NCBI RefSeq assembly: GCF_000967425.1
Contig: NZ_FO082822.1
Coordinates: forward strand, 1 to 15,430
Source of the DNA: Pseudorhizobium banfieldiae
GTDB lineage: Bacteria > Pseudomonadota > Alphaproteobacteria > Rhizobiales > Rhizobiaceae
Direction of reading: 5' to 3'
DNA length: 15,430 bases
Within the stretch, counting starts at the first letter, position 1. Each line of letters opens with the position of its first letter. The notes beneath the pieces were generated by a model. That model made no database searches and had not been told where the DNA came from. It saw only the letters and a list, made by a program, of their open reading frames with translations. Positions 7,278 to 13,577 of this stretch are shown one piece after another. The position numbers were made by a program, and so were the translations under genes.

Positions 7278-7730
7278 CTATTCCTTCGCACGATGTGGGC
7301 TTCTGGAGCGCTCCGACTGCCCGTTCTGAATGGCGTGGAGTGCTTCGAGAATGGTGCAAGTGCCGATGTCCCCTTGGCCAGGGCACGCATCGATGATGGC
7401 ATGTAGCGCTGCACGAATTTGCTTTAACTCCTTGGTTTTCTGCTCGACCTCCTTGACCTTCACCATCGCGGCGGCGCGCACGTTGCCGCAATCGGACGAA
7501 GGGTCCGTACGCAACGAAAGCAGCTCCTCTACCTCGCGAAGCGAGAACCCAAGCTCTTGCGCTCGCTTAATGAACCGAATTCGTTGCACCGTGTCGGCCG
7601 GGTAGAGGCGAAACCCGGTGCTGCCCGGTTTGCGCGGCTGCTCGATCAGACCACGGCGTTCGTAGAACCGGATGGTCTCGACACCGACACCGGCCTTCTT
7701 GGCGGCTTTTCCGATGGTCAGGTCTCGCAT
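7278..7730 (-). CDS. merR: MerR, mercury-type transcriptional regulator
   Basis: This 150-residue regulator has the N-terminal winged helix-turn-helix (MRDLTIGKAAKKAGVGVETI, RFYERRGLI, GFRLYPADTVQRIRFIKRAQ) and a dimerisation helix. Three cysteines, Cys81 (SDCGNVR), Cys116 (DACPGQG) and Cys125 (GTCTILEAL), match Cys82, Cys117 and Cys126 of Tn501 MerR in identity and exact spacing. These bind Hg(II) across the dimer, so mercury sensing is the best prediction. The ATG at 7730 has AGGAG six bases upstream; an ATG at 7736 lies too close to it. The gene is upstream of, and in the same direction as, the promoter it should control, rather than divergent as in Tn21. No merT, merP or merA is present on this plasmid. 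Confidence 0.92.
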   Translation of the reverse strand: MRDLTIGKAAKKAGVGVETIRFYERRGLIEQPRKPGSTGFRLYPADTVQRIRFIKRAQELGFSLREVEELLSLRTDPSSDCGNVRAAAMVKVKEVEQKTKELKQIRAALHAIIDACPGQGDIGTCTILEALHAIQNGQSERSRSPHRAKE

Positions 7731-7836
7731 TCTCATCTCCTTTCGTGCGCTTATGAGAGCAACTACGGGCAAGGCGCGTGGGGCCGGCCATAGCGGATTA
7801 TGAACGACGCCTAGCATTCGATTTTTGATGAGGCGT

Positions 7837-7867
7837 CTATTACGAAGCTATACTTCAGCATTCGCAA
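7837..7867 (-). promoter_or_regulatory. Candidate merR promoter with dyad in a 19-bp spacer
   Basis: On the minus strand TTGCGA (7867-7862) and TAATAG (7842-7837) are 19 bases apart, and the spacer holds the dyad GAAG-tatag-CTTC (7844-7856). An overlong spacer with a central dyad is the MerR-family layout, but this dyad is unlike the mer operator at 7122-7141. It lies about 107 bases upstream of merR. Both hexamers are weak matches, so this is tentative. Confidence 0.3.
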
Positions 7868-7898
7868 AAATCCTAAAACCCGCGACGGATCGACCACC

Positions 7899-7972
7899 CC
7901 CTGAATTCAGGGCTTTCCCTGTCGCATGTCTTTGTCGCAAGTGGTAATTTACCTGCGACATGATTTGCGACA
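7899..7972. promoter_or_regulatory. Cluster of four TGTCGCA half-sites (candidate res site or operator)
   Basis: TGTCGCA occurs at 7920-7926 and 7933-7939, and its reverse complement at 7954-7960 and 7966-7972, giving two nested inverted pairs. The inner pair spans exactly 28 bp, the usual length of res subsite I for Tn3-type resolvases, whose half-sites begin TGTC. A perfect 14-bp palindrome CCCTGAATTCAGGG (7899-7912) sits beside it. The cluster lies directly upstream of the arginase-resolvase operon, where a resolvase would both recombine and autoregulate. The nested order is not a standard three-subsite res, so an operator for another regulator is possible. Confidence 0.5.
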
Positions 7973-7986
7973 GGCGGGGCAGGAAT

Positions 7987-8820
7987 TTGAAGCTCGATAT
8001 TACCGTTTCCCAAGGGCGTGTAGCTGACAAGGTGTCGGGCGTGAACGAGGGTGCGGCCCGCATCGGGCGGGCATTGGAACGGCGCTATGGTGCAACGGGG
8101 CAGTTCATCGGGCGGGCAGCGCTCCCGGCCCGAGACGATTGGCGCGTCAGTCTCTCCCAGGCCAGAAATACGCTCGACGGATTAAGCAGCGCGATCGCGG
8201 CTAGCGTTGCGGCCGGCAATCTTCCAGTGATGGTTGCCAACACGTGTGCTGCAAGCTTGGCCTCCTTGCCGATCGCAGCGCGAGAGTATCCGGACGCCGT
8301 GGTGCTTTGGATTGATGCCCACGGCGATTTCAACACCCCGGCGACGACTGATACCGGTTATCTTGGTGGCATGGTGCTATCGGCGGCTTGCGGCCTGTGG
8401 GATAGCGGCCACGGTGCGGGCCTGCGCTCTGAAAATGTCGTCCTGATCGGTGCGCGTGATATTGACCAGGCCGAGGGCGAGCTTTTGCAGGACGCCTGCG
8501 TTCGGGTCATTCCACCAAAGGAGGTCACGCCGGAAACGGTCATGGCCGCGATTGCCGGTGCGCGCGTGTGGATTCATCTCGATTGGGATGCGCTTGAGCC
8601 TGGTTTCGTTCCAGCGGACTACAAGGTGCCGGGCGGTATGACGCCGGCTCAGCTCCGGGTAATATTCGAAGCCATTCCTTCGGCACAACTCGCTGGCATC
8701 GAGTTGGCTGAGTTTCAGGCCGGGACGGACGACGAAGCCGACGAGAGAGCCGTTTCCATTATTCTCGACACGATTGCCCCTCTACTTGAGAGGGGCAGGG
8801 ACGGTGCGGTGCGAGCATGA
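7987..8820 (+). CDS. Divergent arginase/agmatinase-family (ureohydrolase-fold) protein
   Basis: The fold is indicated by WIDAHGDFNTP (residues about 109-119), which keeps the DAHxD metal motif, and IHLDWDALEPGF, corresponding to the SxDxDxxDP motif with both key aspartates but Glu-Pro in place of Asp-Pro. The first metal motif, usually GGDHS, reads ANTCAAS, so the ligand histidine is replaced by cysteine. Family members with cysteine here exist in bacteria, generally of unknown substrate, so arginine hydrolysis should not be assumed. The product is 277 residues from a TTG at 7987 (MKLDITVSQGRVADK) that has AGGA just upstream. An ATG at 7960 in the same frame lies inside the TGTCGCA cluster and lacks a ribosome site. 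The stop overlaps the resolvase start (ATGA). Confidence 0.75.
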   Translation: MKLDITVSQGRVADKVSGVNEGAARIGRALERRYGATGQFIGRAALPARDDWRVSLSQARNTLDGLSSAIAASVAAGNLPVMVANTCAASLASLPIAAREYPDAVVLWIDAHGDFNTPATTDTGYLGGMVLSAACGLWDSGHGAGLRSENVVLIGARDIDQAEGELLQDACVRVIPPKEVTPETVMAAIAGARVWIHLDWDALEPGFVPADYKVPGGMTPAQLRVIFEAIPSAQLAGIELAEFQAGTDDEADERAVSIILDTIAPLLERGRDGAVRA

Positions 8821-9392
8821 GCGGCACTGTTCTGATTGGATATGCCCGCGTCTCGACACGCGGCCAAAACCTCGACCAGCAGCGTGCCGCCCTTGGTGCG
8901 GCGGGTTGCGCCCGCATCTTTGAGGAAAAGGCGTCCGGAGCAAAGCGGGATCGGCCCGAGCTGGCGCGAATGCTCGACCACTTGCGCGCCGGCGACGTGG
9001 TGACGATCACCAGGTTTGACCGCCTCGCCCGATCGACCGGAGATCTTCTCAATATCGCGGAGCGGATCAAGGAGGCCGGCGCTGGCCTGCGCTCCCTGGC
9101 CGAGCCGTGGGCCGATACGACGACGCCGGCCGGCCGCATGGTGTTGACGGTGTTTGCCGGCATTGCGGATTTCGAGCGGTCCTTGATCGTGGAGCGCACC
9201 AGCGCCGGCCGCATAGCGGCGAAGGCCCGAGGGGTGCGGTTCGGCCCTTCCCCTGCCCTGTCGGCCGAGCAGATCGCGCACGCGCGTCAGCTCATCAATG
9301 AGGAAAAGAAGCCAGTAGCGGAAGTAGCCCGGCTCCTAGGTGTGCATCGCGCCACGCTTTACCGGGCGCTTGATGGCACAGCGGCCGTGTAG
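8817..9392 (+). CDS. Serine recombinase, resolvase/invertase family (TnpR-like)
   Basis: This 191-residue site-specific recombinase has the catalytic start IGYARVSTRGQNLDQQ with nucleophile Ser13, EKASGAKRDRPELARMLDHL, and TRFDRLARSTGDLL, which holds the active-site arginines. A long dimer helix follows (GIADFERSLIVERTSAGRIA). The C-terminal helix-turn-helix is KPVAEVARLLGVHRATLYRAL. Length and layout fit Tn3-type resolvases. Its ATG overlaps the stop of the arginase-like gene by 4 bases, so translation is coupled. No transposase gene or terminal inverted repeats were found nearby, so it may now resolve plasmid multimers instead of transposition cointegrates. The TGTCGCA cluster at 7920-7972 is the nearest candidate target. 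Confidence 0.93.
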   Translation: MSGTVLIGYARVSTRGQNLDQQRAALGAAGCARIFEEKASGAKRDRPELARMLDHLRAGDVVTITRFDRLARSTGDLLNIAERIKEAGAGLRSLAEPWADTTTPAGRMVLTVFAGIADFERSLIVERTSAGRIAAKARGVRFGPSPALSAEQIAHARQLINEEKKPVAEVARLLGVHRATLYRALDGTAAV

Positions 9393-9395
9393 AGC

Positions 9396-9458
9396 GAAAC
9401 CCCGCGATTTCAGAGATTTCGATTCAAAGGGTTGTAGAATCGGAAGAATCGCGGTTTC
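9396..9458. repeat. Inverted repeat between the resolvase and RHH genes
   Basis: GAAACC-CGCGATT (9396-9409, two extra bases within) pairs with AATCGCGGTTTC (9447-9458) across a 37-base loop. It begins 4 bases after the resolvase stop and ends 8 bases before the RHH gene, so it could be an operator for the RHH protein or a weak end-of-transcript structure. Confidence 0.35.
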
Positions 9459-9466
9459 CTGTAACT

Positions 9467-9676
9467 ATGAGTCGAACCGCTATACCAGTGAAAGAGAAGG
9501 TCGCCGCCCATCGGGAGCGATTGAAGGCGGCCGGCCGTATCTATGTGAACACCGATCTTCCCGCCGATCTGGTCGCGCGTCTTGACCAGATCAAGGAAGC
9601 CATGGGCGCGTCATCGCGTGCCCCGATCATTGAAGAAGCTTTGAGGTTCTATATCGAGAACGCACCGAGGGCATGA
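9467..9676 (+). CDS. Small ribbon-helix-helix DNA-binding protein
   Basis: The 69-residue product has a basic N-terminus (VKEKVAAHRERLKAAGR), a predicted strand YVNTDLPADLVARLDQI and helices with the turn GASSRAPIIEEALRFYIE. This is the ribbon-helix-helix pattern seen in CopG/Arc-like repressors. It lies just upstream of the putative replication gene and is followed by a strong hairpin, so a role in copy control or self-regulation is plausible but inferred. No clear ribosome site precedes the ATG, which begins 8 bases after a long inverted repeat. It could instead be an antitoxin that has lost its toxin, since no partner toxin gene adjoins it. Confidence 0.65.
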   Translation: MSRTAIPVKEKVAAHRERLKAAGRIYVNTDLPADLVARLDQIKEAMGASSRAPIIEEALRFYIENAPRA

Positions 9677-9680
9677 AATG

Positions 9681-9718
9681 AAAAACCCCTAGCCGTTCGC
9701 AGCGGCAAGGGGCTTTCG
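9681..9718. terminator. Hairpin terminator, strongest on the minus strand
   Basis: CCCCT-A-GCCG (9686-9695) pairs with CGGC-A-AGGGG (9703-9712) around a 7-base loop, with one A-A mismatch. On the minus strand it is followed by TTTTT; on the plus strand only by CTTT. It sits 9 bases past the RHH stop and may insulate that gene from the replication gene. Confidence 0.6.
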
Positions 9719-9773
9719 GATTTCGGCAACGGCTTTGTTAGGACCGCCTGAACAGCCCCTAACATAGTCGAGA

Positions 9774-10742
9774 GTGAACCACCCGGCAAGAGTGAGTCTC
9801 GCCGGGACCGGGGAATCTTTGTCCGCCGTCCGCGCCGTCATGTCCTCCGAATGGAAGGACGAAAGGCATATGTTGAGGACGCAAATCGCGGCCGCGATCG
9901 GCTGCGCGCGCGGGCACGCGCTCGATGAAATCATGCGGGAAGTCTGGACCAGGCACGGAGCCGGGCAGCTCAACGAGGCCGAGGCCGAGCAGCTCTCCGC
10001 CCTCGCCTATGCGCGACGAGCGGCATTGCAGCGGTCGGGACAGGCCGCACTTGGCCTTGTCATGCCGCCCCCGGCTGAGCGCGAGCGGACGCCAGTTCGC
10101 CGACAAAGCCATTTCAAGGGCCGATCCGAGGGCCGGATTTGGCGGCCGACGACGCGGCAGGAAACGCAAAAGGTGCTTCTGGCCGCGAAACGCTATGAGC
10201 TGGCCGAGCGCCAGAAGGGCAAGCGCAGCGGCCCCCTTGGCGCGGTCGCCATCGAGGTTCTGGAATATTTCGTCAATCTGGTGGACTTCCGAACTGGCAG
10301 GCTAGACCCGTCCCTAGATACAATCATGGGCAAGGTGCGCCGGTCGCGTGACGCCGTGGTGCGCGCCTTGAAGGCGTTGCGGGCGCATGGCTTCCTCGAC
10401 TGGCTGCGCCGCTACGAGCCGACAGGCAACGAGAGTGGGCCACAGGTGCAGCAGGCCAGCAACGCCTATCGCCTGTCCCTGCCCGAAAGGGCGCTGCGCT
10501 TCCTTGAGCGGTTCGGCAAGGCCCCGCCTCCGCCCGACGATCATGTGCAGGCCGAGGCCGAGCGAAAAGCCGTCATGGAAGCCCACAGGGCCAGCCTCGA
10601 CGTTGGCGAGCGGGTTATGTTCGACGTTGGCGACAATGCCTTGGGACAGGCCCTCGCCCGCCTTGGAAAGTCTTTGCAGAAGCGTGAGTCCGCTAAACAG
10701 ACTGAATCCCCACCTAGTTCTATCCTCTATGGGAAAACATAA
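9774..10742 (+). CDS. Putative plasmid replication initiator (winged-helix protein)
   Basis: The frame codes for 322 residues with a central helix-turn-helix: LGAVAIEVLEYFVNLVDFRT, LDPSLDTIMGKVRRSRDAVV and RALKALRAHGFLDWLRRYEP. The same pattern occurs in initiators and helix-turn-helix proteins of alphaproteobacterial plasmids, where it sits next to parA as here. It is the only candidate initiator on what appears to be a whole plasmid. The N-terminus is basic and the C-terminus is helical and acidic, ending near QTESPPSSILYGKT. The GTG at 9774 gives the longest form but has no good ribosome site; ATGs at 9840 and 9870 are alternatives, and the last has GAAAGG just upstream. I could not assign an incompatibility group. 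Confidence 0.65.
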   Translation: MNHPARVSLAGTGESLSAVRAVMSSEWKDERHMLRTQIAAAIGCARGHALDEIMREVWTRHGAGQLNEAEAEQLSALAYARRAALQRSGQAALGLVMPPPAERERTPVRRQSHFKGRSEGRIWRPTTRQETQKVLLAAKRYELAERQKGKRSGPLGAVAIEVLEYFVNLVDFRTGRLDPSLDTIMGKVRRSRDAVVRALKALRAHGFLDWLRRYEPTGNESGPQVQQASNAYRLSLPERALRFLERFGKAPPPPDDHVQAEAERKAVMEAHRASLDVGERVMFDVGDNALGQALARLGKSLQKRESAKQTESPPSSILYGKT

Positions 10743-10758
10743 GCGGTCGCCGCTGTTC

Positions 10759-10811
10759 GGGCCGCTTTCGCGGCCCTGCGGCGGTTCCGGCCCGCGTTAA
10801 GTACGGGCCGG
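10759..10811. terminator. Two GC-rich hairpins after the replication gene
   Basis: GGGCCGC (10759-10765) pairs with GCGGCCC (10770-10776) around a TTTC loop. CCGGCCCG (10787-10794) pairs with CGGGCCGG (10804-10811) across 9 bases. Both stems are perfect and lie 16-70 bases past the stop. No T run follows, so intrinsic termination is uncertain. Confidence 0.4.
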
Positions 10812-10904
10812 GAGGCGGCACCGGCAGTGCAAACCCGTTGACCTAGTGCGAACGGTAAGCACCGCATGGGCTTTCGAGAAAGATCATGCGGAAGCGTCGC
10901 GGAT

Positions 10905-11010
10905 AAATTTCTAGCATTTTATTAGCGAGTAGCTTTTTACTAGCAACTGGAGAACTGCTGTTAACCAGCATGTAAACTGTTCATTAATACCTAGCTGCTA
11001 GTTAGCAGCT
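10905..11010. promoter_or_regulatory. AT-rich par control region: three TAGC pairs 11 bp apart and an 18-bp dyad
   Basis: TAGC starts at 10912, 10923, 10930, 10941, 10992 and 11003, making three pairs each spaced 11 bp, about one helical turn. The last pair lies within a dyad AGCTGCTA-GT-TAGCAGCT (10993-11010) ending 23 bases before parA. The stretch is clearly more AT-rich than its surroundings. It is a good candidate for the operator or centromere bound by the RHH-type ParB-like protein, or for part of the replication origin. Which of these applies cannot be read from sequence. Confidence 0.55.
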
Positions 11011-11033
11011 TACAACCTGATCTGGAGACGCAC

Positions 11034-11705
11034 ATGCCCGTCATATCTCTGGTTTCCAGCAAGGGCGGCGTCGGCAAGACTACTTCGGCGGTTGTGCTTG
11101 CCGGCGAATTTGCTGCCGCTGGTCGCAAGGTTGTGCTGGTAGATGCCGACCCTAACCGGCCGCTTGAGGCATGGGCGCGGCTCCGGGCGCTGCCTGAGAC
11201 AATGCGCGTCGTCACCGACGACTCGGCCGAAACCATCATCGACACCATAGAGGACGCTCGCGCCGGCGCAGACTTCGTGATTGTCGATCTTGAGGGCACC
11301 GCTACCGATCGCATCGGCTTTGCCGTGGCCCGGTCCGATCTGGTGTTGATCCCGTTGCAAAGCTCCGTTCTGGACGCGGCCGAGGCGGCAAAATCCGTCA
11401 AGCTGGTGCGGCAGATGTGGAAGGTAGCGAACCGCGAAATCCCGTATCGAGCTTTCTATACCCGCGTCCCTCCCGCGATCCGTGAGCGCACGGCCCGCGA
11501 TATCGAGCGTCAGTTTTCCGACGCCGAGATTCCGACGCTGCCCGCAACCTTGATCGACAGGGCCGCTTATCGCGCGCTGTTTTCCTTGGGCGGCACCTTA
11601 CACGAGCTGGAGAGCGCGGACGTGTCCGGCTTGAACGGCGCGAGAGAGAACGCCCGTAATTTCGCGCAGACCGTAATCAACACCTTGAGGGGAGGGGCCG
11701 CATGA
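11034..11705 (+). CDS. parA: ParA-family partition ATPase
   Basis: This 223-residue deviant Walker ATPase drives segregation of plasmid copies by binding the nucleoid. Walker A is SSKGGVGKTTSAVVLA (residues 8-23) with the signature lysine of the ParA/MinD class. VVLVDADPNRPLEAW and FVIVDLEGTATDRIG supply the metal and hydrolysis residues. It has no N-terminal DNA-binding domain, so it is the short type Ib form, for which the partner usually represses the operon. GGAG seven bases upstream supports the ATG. Its stop overlaps the start of the next gene (ATGA), as expected for a parA-parB pair. VirC1-like proteins share this domain, but the context favours partition. Confidence 0.93.
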   Translation: MPVISLVSSKGGVGKTTSAVVLAGEFAAAGRKVVLVDADPNRPLEAWARLRALPETMRVVTDDSAETIIDTIEDARAGADFVIVDLEGTATDRIGFAVARSDLVLIPLQSSVLDAAEAAKSVKLVRQMWKVANREIPYRAFYTRVPPAIRERTARDIERQFSDAEIPTLPATLIDRAAYRALFSLGGTLHELESADVSGLNGARENARNFAQTVINTLRGGAA

Positions 11706-12028
11706 CCGGCGACGATAAGAAGCGTGCTACGCTCGACTTTGGCGACTTGCCGACGACACCGGCCCCGGCCGTCGATCCCAAGGCCGTCAAGGAGGCCACG
11801 CGCGCAGCGGGTTTCAGAGAGACGCCGAAGGCGGCAGCGCCGGCGACACCGGCCTCGACTGGACGGCGCACCCGGCGCAGGACCGGGCGAACGGAGCAGT
11901 TTGCCACCCGGCTGCGTGCAGAGACGTTGGAGGCGATCTACGCTTATGCCGATCGGCACGAGATCACGCTTGCCGAGACGATCGAGCGAGCGATGAGCGC
12001 GCTAGTAGACGCCGAAAGCAGGGCTTGA
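11702..12028 (+). CDS. ParB-like centromere-binding partner of ParA
   Basis: The product has 108 residues. It starts with an unstructured Ala/Pro-rich region (TTPAPAVDPKAVKEATRAAG) and a basic patch (GRRTRRRTGRTEQF). It ends with a compact module (FATRLRAETLEAIYAYADRH, ITLAETIERAMSALV) that looks like a ribbon-helix-helix domain. Small RHH proteins encoded directly after type Ib parA genes bind the centromere and repress the operon. The 4-base overlap with parA indicates translational coupling. I do not recognise a named family, so function is assigned from position and the RHH-like end. Confidence 0.7.
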   Translation: MTGDDKKRATLDFGDLPTTPAPAVDPKAVKEATRAAGFRETPKAAAPATPASTGRRTRRRTGRTEQFATRLRAETLEAIYAYADRHEITLAETIERAMSALVDAESRA

Positions 12029-12061
12029 AAAGGTAGCCTTTTGTAGCTACATGCGGCCGCA
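12028..12061. promoter_or_regulatory. Three adjoining palindromes upstream of dinJ
   Basis: AAAAGG-TAG-CCTTTT (12028-12042), TGTAGCTACA (12042-12051) and TGCGGCCGCA (12052-12061) follow one another with no gap, between the parB-like stop and the dinJ ribosome site (AGGAG, 12071-12075). Antitoxins of the DinJ class bind palindromes in their own promoter, so at least one is probably the operator. The first may also slow transcription leaving the par operon. Confidence 0.5.
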
Positions 12062-12083
12062 AGCCTTTTCAGGAGCGAAGATC

Positions 12084-12344
12084 ATGAGAGTTGATACCGT
12101 AGTGCGCGCGCGCGTCGATGCCGAAACGAAGGATAGCGCCACGAAGGCGCTCGCGGAAATGGGATTGTCCGTCTCTGATTATATCCGTATGGCGCTGGTC
12201 CGGGTTGCCCGCGATAAGGCCATCCCCTTTCCGGTGAAGGCTCCGAATGCGAAGACGGCTGCGGCTATGGAGAAGACGGCGCGCGGCGAGGATGTTCACA
12301 AGGCGAAGGATGCCGACGACCTGTTCAAGCAGTTGGACATTTGA
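12084..12344 (+). CDS. dinJ: DinJ/RelB-family antitoxin
   Basis: This 86-residue antitoxin has an N-terminal ribbon-helix-helix (TVVRARVDAETKDSATKALA, EMGLSVSDYIRMALVRVARD) that binds its own operator, and a C-terminal tail (GEDVHKAKDADDLFKQLDI) that wraps the toxin. AIPFPVKAPNAKT between them is typical of DinJ. The ATG at 12084 has AGGAG nearby; an in-frame ATG at 12051 overlaps the palindromes and is unlikely. The stop codon touches the toxin start codon with no gap. Loss of the plasmid would let the stable toxin act on daughter cells, so the pair aids maintenance. Confidence 0.93.
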   Translation: MRVDTVVRARVDAETKDSATKALAEMGLSVSDYIRMALVRVARDKAIPFPVKAPNAKTAAAMEKTARGEDVHKAKDADDLFKQLDI

Positions 12345-12617
12345 GTGCGGGAACCGAGCTATTCCGGCCAGTTCCGCCGTGACGTGAAGCGGGCGGAAAA
12401 GCGCGGCAAGGACATGGCGAAGCTGCGCCACGTCCTGCAATTGCTGATCGAGGGCCAGCCCTTGCCGGCGCAACTGCGTGATCACCCCTTGAAATCGAAC
12501 TGGATCGGTTATCGCGACCTGCACATAGAGCCGGATTGGCTGCTGATCTACAAAGCGGACGCGACGAGCGTTCATTTCGAGCGCACCGGAACCCACTCCG
12601 ATCTTTTCCGTAAGTAG
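12345..12617 (+). CDS. yafQ: YafQ-family mRNA interferase toxin
   Basis: This 90-residue RelE-superfamily ribonuclease cuts mRNA on the ribosome. His47, His60, Asp64, Arg80, His84 and Phe88 (in DHPLKSNW, YRDLHIEPDWLLIY and FERTGTHSDLF) have the same spacing as His50, His63, Asp67, Arg83, His87 and Phe91 of E. coli YafQ, so the toxin looks catalytically complete. Translation starts at a GTG immediately after the dinJ stop, which ties toxin output to antitoxin translation. The order of antitoxin then toxin is standard for dinJ-yafQ. Confidence 0.93.
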   Translation: MREPSYSGQFRRDVKRAEKRGKDMAKLRHVLQLLIEGQPLPAQLRDHPLKSNWIGYRDLHIEPDWLLIYKADATSVHFERTGTHSDLFRK

Positions 12618-12678
12618 GTCAGCGCCAGGGCCGTTTTCCCATCTGGCGGGATCGGGCAAGGGGCTATCTTTGTGCCAG

Positions 12679-12727
12679 CGGCCCGCCCCCGGCCGTCCCT
12701 ACGGCCCTATATGGAGAGAGCGGGCCG
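12679..12727. terminator. Nested hairpins between convergent yafQ and phosphoesterase genes
   Basis: Outer arms CGGCCCGC (12679-12686) and GCGGGCCG (12720-12727) enclose an inner hairpin GGCCGT-ccct-ACGGCC (12691-12706). The structure lies between two convergent genes, where a bidirectional terminator is expected. There is no T run, so it may work through another mechanism or serve as a cruciform. Confidence 0.4.
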
Positions 12728-12735
12728 TCCGATGG

Positions 12736-13450
12736 CTAGCGCTGCGTCTCAACCTCCACCACCAGAGATTCCTCAAGCGGGGATTTGAGAACATCGGCCC
12801 GGCTGGATTGCACAGGGCGGGTTCCGTTGGGCCGCGTCATGTCGATGCTGGCATGGATATGGCCGTGGACCCACAGAGCGACCTTGCCGCTATCGGTCAG
12901 CTCGGAAAGATCAGAGGCGCAGTTTCCGGCGGCCCATGTTCCATGCACATCGAGCGGCAAGCAGCCAGGATGCGGCGCGTGATGCGTCACGACGACGAGG
13001 GGGAGAGGGTCTTGGTCGTCCTCTATGATCGAGGCCATCTGCGCCTTTGCCGTGGCGTGGGCGGCGGCGGAATCGGCTAGGGTGAAGGGGCGAGAGGCTT
13101 GCCCGTCCGCCATGGCTATCAGCTCACCGGTAGGGGCCTGCATTTCGGCCAGCTCGCCCGCTAGGGCATAATCGGTCCAGAGGGTTGCGCCCGCGAACCG
13201 GCATCCGGCAATGGTGACGGCCTCGCCGTCGAGCAAGGACGCCTTTCCAATGCTCATGATTTCCCATGACGAAGACGACCGGCTTTCCCCCGGCGAGGCG
13301 GGTGAGCATATCGAGACCACGCCGAACATCGCCCTGCCAAATATCCCCGGCCGCGACCAGCACATCGAAGTCGGGCCGGGCAGGGGCGAAGGCTCCCGGA
13401 AAGGGCACGGCTTCCGTGTGCAGATCGGACATGATCCAGAGCTTTGGCAA
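12736..13450 (-). pseudogene. Calcineurin-like metallophosphoesterase split by an internal deletion
   Basis: Two frames together hold all the metal motifs of this family. The first has LWIMSDLHTE, VLVAAGDIW and VVFVMGNHEHW; the second has VVVTHHAPHPGC and LWVHGHIHAS. The first frame starts at a TTG (13450) with AAGGA upstream and leaves the family pattern after GNHEHWKG. The second picks up at ASLLDGEAVTIAG, near 13240. Family members have roughly 20 more residues between these points, so a deletion of about 50-60 bases that also shifted the frame is the best explanation. A single polypeptide cannot be made without frameshifting. Related genes are common on alphaproteobacterial plasmids; the substrate is unknown. 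Confidence 0.7.
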
Positions 13451-13550
13451 TGCGGTTCCTTTCTGGTTTGCGGCGTAAGCCGCCCGGTCCGGAGGCGAAC
13501 GCGCTCCCCCACATAGCGCAGTAGAGAGCCGGAGGGCCGTAGGGATAAGT

Positions 13551-13569
13551 CCCGGCGCTATGCGCCGGG
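13551..13569. terminator. GC hairpin at the 3' end of traG
   Basis: CCCGGCGC-TAT-GCGCCGGG is a perfect 8-bp stem with a 3-base loop, starting 9 bases past the traG stop on the minus strand. It is a likely transcript-end structure, although no T run follows. Confidence 0.5.
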
Positions 13570-13577
13570 TCCGTCTG

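Noticed and set aside
7841..7861. loxP-like string (TACGAAGCTATACTTC)
   Set aside because: Only a short GAAG/CTTC dyad is present, without 13-bp arms, and no tyrosine recombinase gene was found. It fits better as a possible promoter dyad.
7899..7972. CRISPR-like repeat array
   Set aside because: The repeats are only 7 bp, are in both orientations, and have 5-14 base gaps. No regular spacers or cas genes exist.
4055..9392. A complete transposon carrying the metal genes and resolvase
   Set aside because: No transposase frame and no matching terminal inverted repeats or target duplications were found at plausible borders.
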